Assembly (NCBI GenBank): GCA_963576475.1
Contig: OY754987.1
Location: 5,864,036 to 5,928,035 of the forward strand
Origin: Molanna angustata
Lineage: Eukaryota; Arthropoda; Insecta; Trichoptera; Molannidae
Direction of reading: 5' to 3'
Length of the DNA stretch: 64,000 nt
Shown in pieces: positions 10,957 to 21,162 of the stretch. Each line of letters starts with the position of its first letter. The first letter of the stretch is position 1. The notes below the pieces were generated by a model. It made no database searches and was not told where the DNA came from. It was given only the letters and a program-made list of their open reading frames with translations. The position numbers were made by a program, and so were the translations under genes.

Positions 10957-10995
10957 TACTATGCAGTTCCGAGTCAGTGGTACCAATATAGAGTA
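10957..10995. other. 39-bp spacer at the centre of the giant palindrome
   Basis: The spacer starts TACT and ends AGTA next to the two facing termini. It contains ATGCAGTT (10961-10968), the inverse of AACTGCAT just right of the palindrome (17814-17821), and CCAATATAG (10983-10991), the inverse of CTATATTGG just left of it (3682-3690). It thus looks like an inverted version of the sequence now split by the palindrome. Confidence 0.6.
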
Positions 10996-11180
10996 GCGTC
11001 TAGCCCTAGCTTTTCTTTTTTGCATTGGCTCCTCTCTGATTGGCTAGGGCGAGATAGGGGCGTGTACTGTCAAAACGACGATCCGGACGATCTTCCGACT
11101 GCTTCTCCGACTTCCGTCCGACTTCCGACCATATGGTTCTCTTTTCTATGCTTCCGACTGGATCTCATTATCAAGACAGC
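10996..11180 (+). promoter_or_regulatory. Promoter-like TIR and 5' UTR of the captured RpS25 gene
   Basis: The terminal repeat runs directly into the RpS25 first exon. Two inverted CCAAT boxes are visible (GCATTGGCTCC and CTGATTGGCTAG near 11020-11045), and a pyrimidine-rich GTTCTCTTTTCTATGC lies near 11130-11145, reminiscent of the TCT/TOP initiator of ribosomal protein genes. The outer TIR also keeps TCTGATTGGTTGG. Function is inferred; the same block is inverted at 10765-10956. Confidence 0.45.
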
Positions 11181-11840
11181 ATGGTGAGTTTATTTGTTTT
11201 TTCTTATTGATTTTTGGTAATTTAACTTTACTATTATGTTGTACAGTGTTTTAAATAACCCCCTGTAAAAATGTTGTTCTATAATTAACAGTGGTGTGTT
11301 TTGTTTTACGTTGCCGCAAAAAGTTATAACTTTAAACTGTCAGATTTAACAATATGTTGTTATATTCATTTAGCCGCCCAAAAAACACACAAAAGTCTTT
11401 GGTACAGCAGATACAATATACCCAAAATAAGAAGGAAGGATCCGAAGAAGGCAAAGTTAAAATGAAGGTATTTTTTAAATAGTCACTTGTCAAATTTTGT
11501 TAGGTTATACTTATTCTTATTCTTATATAATTTCAGTTAATTAAATACTTGTGTGTCTGTGAAGGCAATAATACTGATATACTATGAATGATAGCTGTAA
11601 AAATCACTAGTTTGACACTTCTGTTTGTATATTGTGATTATTTTTTTAATTTCTAGAAGAGTTCCAAGGGAAAAGTTCATGACAAGTTAAACAACAGGAT
11701 TGGTTGAGAAACCAACATATTATGAGAACCTGTACAAAGAAATTCCATCTTATAAACTCACCACGACGGTAGCTGTGTCTGAAAGTTTGAAAATTAGATG
11801 TTCTTTAGCCACCAGGGTCTTGTCGAGCTTAAAGATAAAG
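11181..11840 (+). pseudogene. RpS25: Ribosomal protein S25 pseudogene with introns (right arm)
   Basis: Exon 1 is ATG at 11181-11183 before GTGAGT. Exon 2 is 11374-11467 (MPPKKHTK start, then in another frame NKKEGSEEGKVKMK). Exon 3 is 11657-11840 (KSSKGKVHDKLNN, then after a shift VEKPTYYENLYKEIPSYKLT, VSESLKIRCSLATR, and after a further shift VELKDKG). This order and wording match eukaryotic ribosomal protein S25 of the small subunit. There are at least three reading-frame breaks and a TGA after KLNNRIG, and the last ~25 residues are absent. Retained introns mean it came from genomic DNA, not from a reverse-transcribed mRNA. Its ends lie inside a transposon arm. Confidence 0.8.
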
Positions 11841-12219
11841 GTGATATATTTGAATTTTTTTTAACAAGCCATACTTGTATGTCAAAATCTTACCTGTTGT
11901 GTTAATTTAAAATGTTTTTAGTAAAAATACATAATGTCTTGTTAACATTGGTTTAGTAAAATGGCAAGTAACAAGTAAAATGGTAGGTGGACAGTGACCG
12001 TTTACACTACAGACACTGTCTTTTCAGTAGTGTCTACACCGCCCATTTGTTATTCAGCATTGGGTATAAATTTTCAGTTAGGTTTATGGTTGTTTATAAT
12101 AACAATAGCGACTCGCGTGAGCAAGTTGCTTTATTATTTGAATTATAAATTATTATAAATCAAATTTATAAAATTTGCTAAAATTTTCGCATTTAATACC
12201 AACTTTGACAGCTCATTTG

Positions 12220-13260
12220 CAGAAACTTTCAGAGGATGATGAGCCAACTAGTACTGGCCGGGTACTTCGAGAAGTTTGTCATGGTGTATGTAGATGACAT
12301 TGTCGTGTATTCAGTCGATTGGGAGAGCCACCATAACACCATAGGTTAATTTTCGAAAGATTGAGTTCGGGCTGCAGTGCGCACCAGAAAAATGTAAGAT
12401 CGGCTCTCCAACCATTGAATATTTGGCCCACATGGTGTCGGCCAGTAGAAACACCCTACAACCGGTGCATGAGAGAGTCTTGAGAGAGATGCCGCCCCTG
12501 TGGACAAGGAAGGAACTCACAGCGTTTCTTGGGCCATGTAATTGGCTGCCGGAACGCGTGCCAAGGATCACGACCATAGCGGCCCCATTAACGGACCTAC
12601 TTAGCCCGAAGAGATCATCCAAGTGGACACGCCAGGCCCAATTTCAACAGGGAGTTCATCTTGCAAACTGATGTGAGTAAAGATGGAGCAGCAACTTGCT
12701 ATTTCACCAGAACGAGGACGGGTCACGGGAGATTATCTCATATTCAAGCTGCAAGTTCGGTGAGGCAGACAGGAAATGCCATTCGAACAAAAAAGAGGAC
12801 CTCGCAGTGGTGTGGGTGAAGTACCGTTGTATGGAAGTACCGACCATTCATTGGAGGATGACGATTAACTATGGTGACGGACAACCGGGCCATGTTTTTG
12901 CAAGAGTACAATTTCGTCATCGAGCACTGTCCTAGTCCAGTCGCACTAGCGGCTGAAGTGGAAGACGTAATGGGGAGAGCCACCGGTCCATCTACCTCCT
13001 CAACACTAACCATCCCCGAGGAGGTTCAGGAGAAGTAAACATTAGATGCAGCTCTTGTCAAGACGAAGGACACTGAAAGTCATCCACCGCTTACACGAGT
13101 ATCTCAGGCGCGTTAGCACCTCTTTACCCGCACTTAGTTGCAAATATTTTTTTATGCACGCGGGCTCTGAGTTCGCCGGATGTGCTCTTCCCAACAAACC
13201 CCGCCTGCTAAATTATGGATTCTCAGTGCCCCTATCCAGGGGGTGACGCCTACCTAATAC
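12220..13260 (+). pseudogene. Ty3/gypsy-like pol fragment (right arm)
   Basis: It opens with an RT stretch containing VLAGYFEKFVMVYVDDIVVY (YVDD catalytic pair, about 12255-12312). The pieces AHMVSASRNTLQPVHE (12423 on), LLSPKRSSKWTRQAQ and the RNase H start FHQNEDGSREIISYSSCKFG (12696 on) follow in shifting frames. It is the mirror of 8690-9735 and is inactive for the same reasons. Confidence 0.75.
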
Positions 13261-13654
13261 ACCTTACTAATTAAAACTAATCTTAATTTCTAGGTGCTTC
13301 TAGACCATCGCACCCGCATTACTAGATGCGATAGCTAACATCAACGCAAGGAAGGAGGACCCACCCAGACGGGGGCATGCAACCAGACACCTCCACGAGG
13401 GAGAAAGGACGGCACGAATTGTCAACGAGTCGTCGACCACCCCGCTACAGCATCACTCCAGGCCAGGTTAGGCCCACTGCTGTACGAAATCCTAGACCAG
13501 GGGTAAACCCGGTCATCCCAGCCACTCCCAGCGTGAGACACGCACATCAAGCATCATTCCATGCCAGATTAGGACATCGCTATACGAGATCTTTGACCGG
13601 GGGTAACCCGGTCTCTGGAGCTACATTGTGATAGTTCGCCAGCACTTCGCCAAA

Positions 13655-14425
13655 CCAAACTGGCCGGGCGGTCAAGCACACATACCTCCTATCATAGTCT
13701 CCTAACACGAGCTGCAACGCATAGTGGCACAGTGCCAGCGATCTCATACGCATCCTCTTTCTTAGGTCAGGGAAAAACTAATAGGTAACCCTAGCAGTTC
13801 CTCCTCTATCCCAGCGCTCTTGCCAAACTTTCATCGTCCTTTCTCTGACTACTGATGGCCCCACTCAGACCACCAATTCCTGGCACAATACAAACAATCA
13901 CTCCTACATGTTCAGCCCGTCTATTGAGCCTGATACTCCTATGTGCGACAAACTCCCGCACCTCAATATCAGCAGGCAGAACACCAGTGATGACCGGAAG
14001 ACTGTCACTGGCCGCCGTGCGATACGTACCTGTAACAGCAAGCAAGGGAGGATGCTGGCCCCTCAGGATCGCAAGAGCAACCGAGCCAACGCTCAGCCGA
14101 TGGGACCAAACTTCAGATGCGTATGCGATCTGGGCAATATACTTAGCCTTGTATATAGCCCTCACCCTACCCGAATGGAGTCCCCAGTTACTCCTGCTGA
14201 TCCTGCGAAATGTCATAAACAAGGCCGCTACATTTTCAGCCGAGGACTTGACATTCGGACGACACCTAGGTAGCGAACTTCATCGACAACCCTAACTCGC
14301 CTAGAGGCTTGCCCAGCTAGGTGCTCCCTTCACTCAACGAGGGCAACCCCGCAGCTTCAGGTTGGCCAGAATAAGCGGCCACCACGCATTGTCGAACGTC
14401 CCCGTTATATCTAGGAACATGCTTT
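13655..14425 (-). pseudogene. R1-like non-LTR RT fragment (right arm)
   Basis: Mirror of 7520-8290. The open part is 14222-13806 with YKAKYIAQIAYASEVWSHRL and YRTAASDSLPVITGVLPAD; the FDNAWW piece is near 14395-14340. No YADD, so non-functional. 13260-13655 is the GC-rich probable 3' part. Confidence 0.7.
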
Positions 14426-14684
14426 TCTTTGCATGCATTCTTCCAGCACAGGGTTCACAGTTTTTTATTTGTAATTATTTCCACAGGTTTAACCAACAGC
14501 ATCATGGTTATGTCATCTACATAAGGACCAAAAAGGGAGACGATCTAGTGGTACACCACCACATTCATTTCATATAAGTAAATGTAAAATAACAGCTTAT
14601 TCAATAAATTAACCATTTCAACATTTTTTTTTATTTCAACAAATTTTTTGTTTACATACATTCTCTCCTATTATTATTACTTCT

Positions 14685-15055
14685 TACAATATGCCCTATT
14701 CTGTTTCGTTTCAGAGTAAGAAGTGGTCTATTACCAACGGGCGACTTGTGTAAAAGGATTTCATTTGTGCAGTGTGACGTAATGAGTCCCATATAAATGC
14801 AGTCAACTTTTTGGCATTTCTCATATATTAAAATTCAGACGGATAAATTTATACGAATCAGAATAGGACATATTATGTGCAATTCTGATTCAATTCAGAG
14901 TACGAAGACATCTAAAATATCGGCCAACCGTGGATAAAAAGATTTTATCCGCGCGGTGTGACGTAATGAGTCCCGTATAAATGCAATCAACTTTTTGATA
15001 TTTCTCATATACTAAAATTCTGTATAAAATTTTTAGTCGAATCTGAATAGGGCCT
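14685..15055 (-). repeat. Tandem pair of ~190-bp units (right arm)
   Basis: Mirror of 6890-7262, with the same GTGTGACGTAATGAGTCCC words in both units. Confidence 0.6.
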
Positions 15056-15117
15056 ATTATGTATTGTTTAGAATGATTGATAATATTATGTATATATTTT
15101 GTTATGAATAATCAGTA

Positions 15118-15268
15118 AATATATTTATTTATTTAATATTGCTTCTCAGGCAACTAACAGGTACTATGACAAATATTAATTTAACACGCACCACATAACA
15201 AGTTGCCACATTCTGGAGACTTACGATATTAATCGTCTCACAGATCCAGACTGAAAACACAATTCAAA
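15118..15268 (-). mobile_element. SINE family A fragment (right arm)
   Basis: Mirror of 6680-6830: tail and body only, tRNA-like head absent. Confidence 0.8.
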
Positions 15269-16439
15269 ACATGTTTTATTTTGACCTTCAATGAGTCACT
15301 AACTGCATACAACATCTTTCTTAAAAAATGTATAAATATTGCTTGTGATGTGGAACTTTTACAATCAATTTAAATAACATTGTTTATCGGTACTCATGTG
15401 TGGGTGGTCAAATGGATCTTAAGTATTGTCTTCAGTTTTTTTCACATTGGGAGCAATAATCCACAAAACGTCCAACTCAGTACTCTTATTTATTTTCACT
15501 GCCATTTTTTCAAGTGATTTATCATTATCTAATATTCAAAATTGAATGCATTTTTTCTTTAAACAATAAAAACAGATTCATATCTTCATGCTATATTACT
15601 TTTGTAGTAGGCGGAGAGCCGAGCATCACACTTCTATCCTGGCATACATTCTTCACCTCGCCTACATTCATACATGTTCATCTAACATTTCCTTCTTCTA
15701 GAATATTGTTCATATAATGTTCGATTTTTCCTTGGGCAACTTCTTCCTTCTCTGTATAATTATTAGTTTTTAACATTTTTACACATCTCATTTACATATA
15801 ATTGAATTATGGAAACTTCTATTCTAACTGTATATAAATATAGGCTTTGTAATAGGAAACTTTTTCTAATGTATAAAGGTGAGAAGTCGTTACAATAATT
15901 AAAATTGGAACTTAAACTTATTAAATAAAATTAAAACCAACAGTTTCAATATAATATATTTTACAAATAATTCATATTATAGGAAGAAAGTATCAACCAA
16001 TAAAAAGTTTTAATAAATGGGAAGGAAATCTATATAAATAAAAGAAAGTCAGATGAGTTACACTATTTATAATTCAAGAACAGCTGGAACAATTGTAATC
16101 TCTTATTTGTTGGATTTGTCTCCGCCCCGGATAACATGGTAATTATTTTATAATAGAAAATAAAGGACATAGGAACATTAACATAAATCGCATCTTTAAG
16201 ACTATAGCGTCAAATCTTAAAATTTATTCAAAAATGAACTATGGATGCAGTAGGACAAAAAAATAACTTTTTAGTGCTAAACGGACTGTCTTCTACTTGG
16301 AAGCAGTGGTCTCTTACACAATTGTTTCAATATGGTTGTTTTATAGATATTCAAAAAGAGATTTGGAACTTTAGCTTTTGTTTCAATATTCAATCTCAAA
16401 TTACTCAGAATCATGTCATTTGCAGTAATGACCCTATAC

Positions 16440-17030
16440 ACATGATGTATGTTAGAGATTAAGTATCAAACTATTGCGTACCCGTAGAAATTGTATAATG
16501 TACTGCCGTACAAATTGTATGAAACAATGTCGTCACTAAATTTCATTTTTATAAAAATTGTAAATAAAAGTTTGAGATGTTCTTCTACAATGTTCATATT
16601 TTTAATAGAAAATTAAATGATCTAATTGAGGTGTTTCGGTATTTTTAAAAACTTTGGAAATATATATAGGCAGTTAAACACATACTTAAATTTATCATAA
16701 AAAATGTTTTAAAAACCCTGGAACTTTAAAAAAAACATATTTGAGATTTTGTATTTGTCTATATTTATACCAATTTTCAGCCTTCTAGCTTTTATGTTTT
16801 TTGAGATATATGGAAAAATAAAGTAAAAATTAAATAGTTGATAACCCCTGACAGAAACGAAAATTCTGAGTATAAATGTTTTGTAGGCCTATAACTATCT
16901 ATACATTCCGGAATTTTGGGTTCTGTGCATTCAGCGGATCAAAAGTTATAAAGGGGGGACGGACACACTTAATGTTCTACTCCGAATTCTGAATAAATCC
17001 ATGTACAGAACATTATTTGTTGCGAAGGTT
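16440..17030 (+). mobile_element. Family X element fragment (right arm)
   Basis: Mirror of 4480-5060. It contains GACAGAAACG, the TAAAGGGGGGACGGACACAC stretch and the TCCGAATTCTGAATAAATCC block typical of family X. Confidence 0.7.
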
Positions 17031-17040
17031 CTTTTAGTTG

Positions 17041-17239
17041 ATGTATAATAATAATGTACACTTCCTTACACCCTGCGCAAGTTGCGAGTTTATTGCCGTA
17101 TGGCAATTTCTTCCACCTAACCAGTGTTTCCAGCCCAGAGAAGCAAAATTTTAATGAAATAAATTTCTCCTCTGCTGGAAATCGAAAACAGGACGCCCGC
17201 TCAGAAATCGAACGGCTTACCAACTGTGCCACGGCGGTG
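17041..17239 (-). mobile_element. tRNA-derived SINE, family B (right arm)
   Basis: Mirror of 4264-4462, with the same decayed B box. Confidence 0.8.
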
Positions 17240-17925
17240 TAATATGTATATATAAAATTTTTTCTGAGTTCATCCATATTATATTATATAAGTATATGTT
17301 GCAAAGTCTATGATTGTAGACCACTTCGTAATTTTTTTAATACGGATGATAGAAATTAATTATTGTAAACATCTCGACGGTTCGATAAAATTTAAAATAA
17401 TCAAGTTCTTTAAATGTAGGTACATATAAATATTATACAGATTTCCAAGATTTAAAACTTATTAACATAATTCTGGAAGAAATCAATCGATTAAATTGTG
17501 ACACCATGAACATATAATAGGTATAGCTTAATACTTTCTTTAAATATAATTTAAATTATTAAAAAGTAAAGTTCTTGTTTTACTAAGAATCTTATAGTAA
17601 ATATACATTGAAATATACAAAATAATTATTTACTAATGCATACCTACATTTTATTTTATTCACGATAAAAAAAAATATATATAAATCCCAGAAAACAAAA
17701 TATTTTTGGTTTTATTTTTTTCGTCTGTTAACATTTACACATGGTACATCCGGTTCAAAGTTACCGCCTACCAACCAATCAGAAATCGGGAAAAGCTAGG
17801 TGTAGACGCTAGTAACTGCATTTCCTAGAAAGTTTTGACGTCTCCGTTGTTTACTGCGCTTGTTATCGTCTTGTTTGCTGTGTTCATTCGTGTTTTTTTT
17901 TATTATCTCAATTATCACAGTAAAA

Positions 17926-18851
17926 ATGTCGAGGCAATTCTTTTCCGAAGATGAAAAAGGCATATTAATAAATTTAGTTGTCAAATATAAAAAACAAATA
18001 GAAAACAAAAGTACCGACCAAACGTCCTTAAAAGGGAAACAATTAGCTTGGGAAAAGTTGATGGTCGACTTCAATTCTTTGCCTAATACAAAAATGGTAA
18101 GTTAACATTATATTTTAATATGTATATTCCTATATTTAGTTAGCGCGTTGGGCAAATAATCCATTGGTCGCGGCGAGTTCGAATCCTGCCTCGACGGATG
18201 TTGTTCATAGCTTTGTTTAACGTTTGTTTACAAGTGGTGGTAAGTCTTCGATTTTCTTGATTTTTTGGCTATACATAGACAATATTATACATATACCGGG
18301 AAAAATAGTCATTTTCCTGGCAAATGCATAGGAAAAATAAAAAAAATTATTGAAAAAAGCTAATTTTTAGATCATAACTAAAGAAAAATACGGCATTTCT
18401 TAAGAACATACATCTGTGAAGTGTGTTATTTGGCAAACCTACAGAGAATTTAATAACAATTCCTTCCACTCACTACAGTCATAGCGCCAATCTTAACGCC
18501 CCGGGAAGTAGTAACAACTAGTGAGTATATACTTATTTTCAAACTTTAACCTGGTGATACACTATCGCACACATACACACACACACACAATTACACAATA
18601 ATAATTAATTAACTTATGTTTGTTTCACAGGCATTGCAGAGACCCCTCGTAGGAGAATCGATGCAATCAATGAAGAGATGAAAGCGAGATTGAGAAATTT
18701 AGAAGAGGCAAGGGTACAACAAGAATCCGAACACATTAAGAGGCTGAAAATTATGGACAAAGAATTGGAAAACCAAGATTTAATTGTAGCTGCGAATAAA
18801 ATAAAACTAGAAATGTTACAATTACAATTGGAAAAATTAAAGAAAACTTGA
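17926..18851 (+). CDS. Myb/SANT-like protein of a PIF/Harbinger element (two recognisable exons)
   Basis: Exon 1 is 17926-18096, opening MSRQFFSEDEKGILINLVVK and holding two tryptophan-type SANT helices (LAWEKLMVDFNSLP), before GTAAGT. A later exon, from about 18631 after TTGTTTCACAG to TGA at 18849-18851, reads TPRRRIDAINEEMKARLRNL and a long charged coiled coil ending EKLKKT. Such proteins bind the transposon ends and bring in the Harbinger transposase. The third SANT helix is not found between the exons, and the main 3' splice site does not keep frame; joining at ACCCCT (18642) would, so either the gene is truncated or an exon is unrecognised. Between the exons is a tRNA-like SINE piece. 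It converges on the transposase gene at 21163-22408. Confidence 0.6.
18140..18245 (+). mobile_element. tRNA-like SINE fragment, family C
   Basis: A box-like TTAGCGCGTTGGGC is followed by B box GAGTTCGAATCC (18175-18186) and GCCTCGACGG. Similar heads are on the minus strand at 36165-36255 and, more distantly, 44330-44425. It lies in the intron of the Myb-like gene. Confidence 0.5.
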
Positions 18852-19169
18852 AGAGTATTTTAACCTCACTCAGATAAAACCCTGATGTGATGAGTTGGTC
18901 CTTAAAATATTAATAAAAACAAATCTTTCCAATTTTTTCATGTATTTATTATAGCAATGCAGAATAAATAATGTATTTATAACCCTTTATGTAGCTAAGA
19001 CACAGTACATTTATTTATCATAATAATAATAGTTTGACTTAAAAAATACATGACATGTAAAAGCACTTAAATTTTCTTTCCTTATGTGTATAAAATATAA
19101 CATGTAACAGAACAATGATTATGTAGGTATTTACTATCCACAACCTAGAACAATAAACAAATATAACAC

Positions 19170-21025
19170 AAAGAATCCACAATGATATCAATTTCAATAT
19201 AACAAAAGTCTTATTTTGAATCATATTATGAAGTATGAATGGTACGAACAAAGATTTTATGTAACTATCCATAACGTTGCATATGGATCTTTTAAAAAAA
19301 TTAAATAAAATACAAATAATCCACAACGATATCAATTTCAATATAACAAAAGTCTTATTTTGAATCATATTATGAAGTATGAATGGTACGAACAAAGATT
19401 TTATATAACTATCCATAACGTTGCATATGGATCAATTTCAATATATAACAAAAGTCTTATTTTGAATCATATTATGAAGTATGAAATGGTACGAACAAAG
19501 ATTTTATATAACTATCCATAACGTTGCATATGGATCTATAAACAAATTAAATAAAATACAAATAATCCACAACGATATCAATTTCAATATAACAAAAGTC
19601 TTATTTTGAATCATATTATGAAGTATGAATGGTACGAACAAAGATTTTATATAACTATCCATAATGTTGCAAATGGATCAATTTCAATATAACAAAAGTC
19701 TTATTTTGAATCATATTATGAAGAATGAATGGTACGAACAAATATTTTATATAACTATCCATAACGTTGCATATGGATCTATAAAAAAATATAATAAAAT
19801 ACAAATAATCCACAACGATATCAATTTCAATATAACAAAAGTCTTATTTTGAATCATATTATGAAGTATGAATGGTACGAACAAAGATTTTATATAACTA
19901 TCCATAACGTTGCATATGGATCAATTTCAATATAACAAAAGTCTTATTTTGAATCATATTATGAAGTATGAAATGGTACGAACAAAGATTTTATATAACT
20001 ATCCATAACGTTGCATATGGATCAATTTCAATATATAACAAAAGTCTTATTTTGAATCATATTATGAAGTATGAAATGGTACGAACAAAGATTTTATATA
20101 ACTATCCATAACGTTGCATATGGATCTATAAACAAATTAAATAAAATACAAATAATCCACAACGATATCAATTTCAATATAACAAAAGTCTTATTTTGAA
20201 TCATATTATGAAGTATGAATGGTACGAACAAAGATTTTATATAACTATCCATAATGTTGCATATGGATCAATTTCAATATAACAAAAGTCTTATTTTGAA
20301 TCATATTATGAAGAATGAATGGTACGAACAAATATTTTATATAACTATCCATAACGTTGCATATGGATCTATAAAAAAATATAATAAAATACAAATAATC
20401 CACAACGATATCAATTTCAATATAACAAAAGTCTTATTTTGAATCATATTATGAAGTATGAATGGTACGAACAAAGATTTTATATAACTATCCATAATGT
20501 TGCATATGGATCAATTTCAATATAACAAAAGTCTTATTTTGAATCATATTATGAAGAATGAATGGTACGAACAAATATTTTATATAACTATCCATAACGT
20601 TGCATATGGATCTATAAAAAAATATAATAAAATACAAATAATCCACAACGATATCAATTTCAATATAACAAAAGTCTTATTTTGAATCATATTATGAAGT
20701 ATGAATGGTACGAACAAAGATTTTATATAACTATCCATAACGTTGCATATGGATCAATTTCAATATAACAAAAGTCTTATTTTGAATCATATTATGAAGT
20801 ATGAAATGGTACGAACAAAGATTTTATATAACTATCCATAACGTTGCATATGGATCTATAAACAAATTAAATAAAATACAAATAATCCACAACGATATCA
20901 ATTTCAATATAACAAAAGTCTTATTTTGAATCATATTATGAAGTATGAATGGTACGAACAAAGATTTTATATAACTATCCATAACGTTGCATATGGATCT
21001 ATAAACAAATTAAATAAAATACAAA
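19170..21025 (+). repeat. Satellite array with two unit forms and a 590-bp higher-order period
   Basis: The units share ATCAATTTCAATATAACAAA, AAGTCTTATTTTGAATCATA and GTACGAACAAAGATTTTATA. A short form (~100 bp) runs directly into the next ATCAATTTC; a long form (~143 bp) adds TCTATAAACAAATTAAATAA. One short plus one long make 243 bp. A variant with ATATATAAC recurs at about 19431 and 20021, and open frames repeat at 19664 and 20254, giving a 590-bp higher-order step. It sits between the convergent 3' ends of the Harbinger genes. Confidence 0.85.
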
Positions 21026-21162
21026 GTTCAATTTGTAAGATATTTGTGCACTCCAGATCATTCTTTCAATAAAAAATATCCCAATAATGATAATGTATAA
21101 AATTATTTACATCCCTCAGCACTACTCTAAAGGCGGAGCCTCACAGCAATGTTTACGGTGCT

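Larger units (their letters stand above)
10996..17809 (-). mobile_element. Right arm: non-autonomous TIR transposon, 6.81 kb, mirror of left arm
   Basis: It begins GCGTCTAGCCCTAGCTTTTC and ends with the inverse of GCGTCTACACCTAGCTTTTC; TA lies on both sides. Gene order is that of the left arm reversed. Comparing translations shows scattered single changes (for example RLHGYL/RLHEYL, FLGLCN/FLGPCN, PPLRTRK/PPLWTRK). The 446-bp length difference is explained by the left-only foldback element plus its target duplication. The far end stops 117 bp before the Myb-like start codon at 17926. Confidence 0.7.

Noticed and set aside
3697..17809. The palindrome as a pure sequencing or assembly artefact
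   Set aside because: The arms differ by single bases and by a foldback insertion with its own target duplication, the spacer is unique, and both ends have TIRs. Not excluded, but less likely; long reads are needed.
19039..20685. Repeated 62-125 codon open frames in the satellite
   Set aside because: Identical frames recur because the DNA is tandemly repeated; no protein signature.
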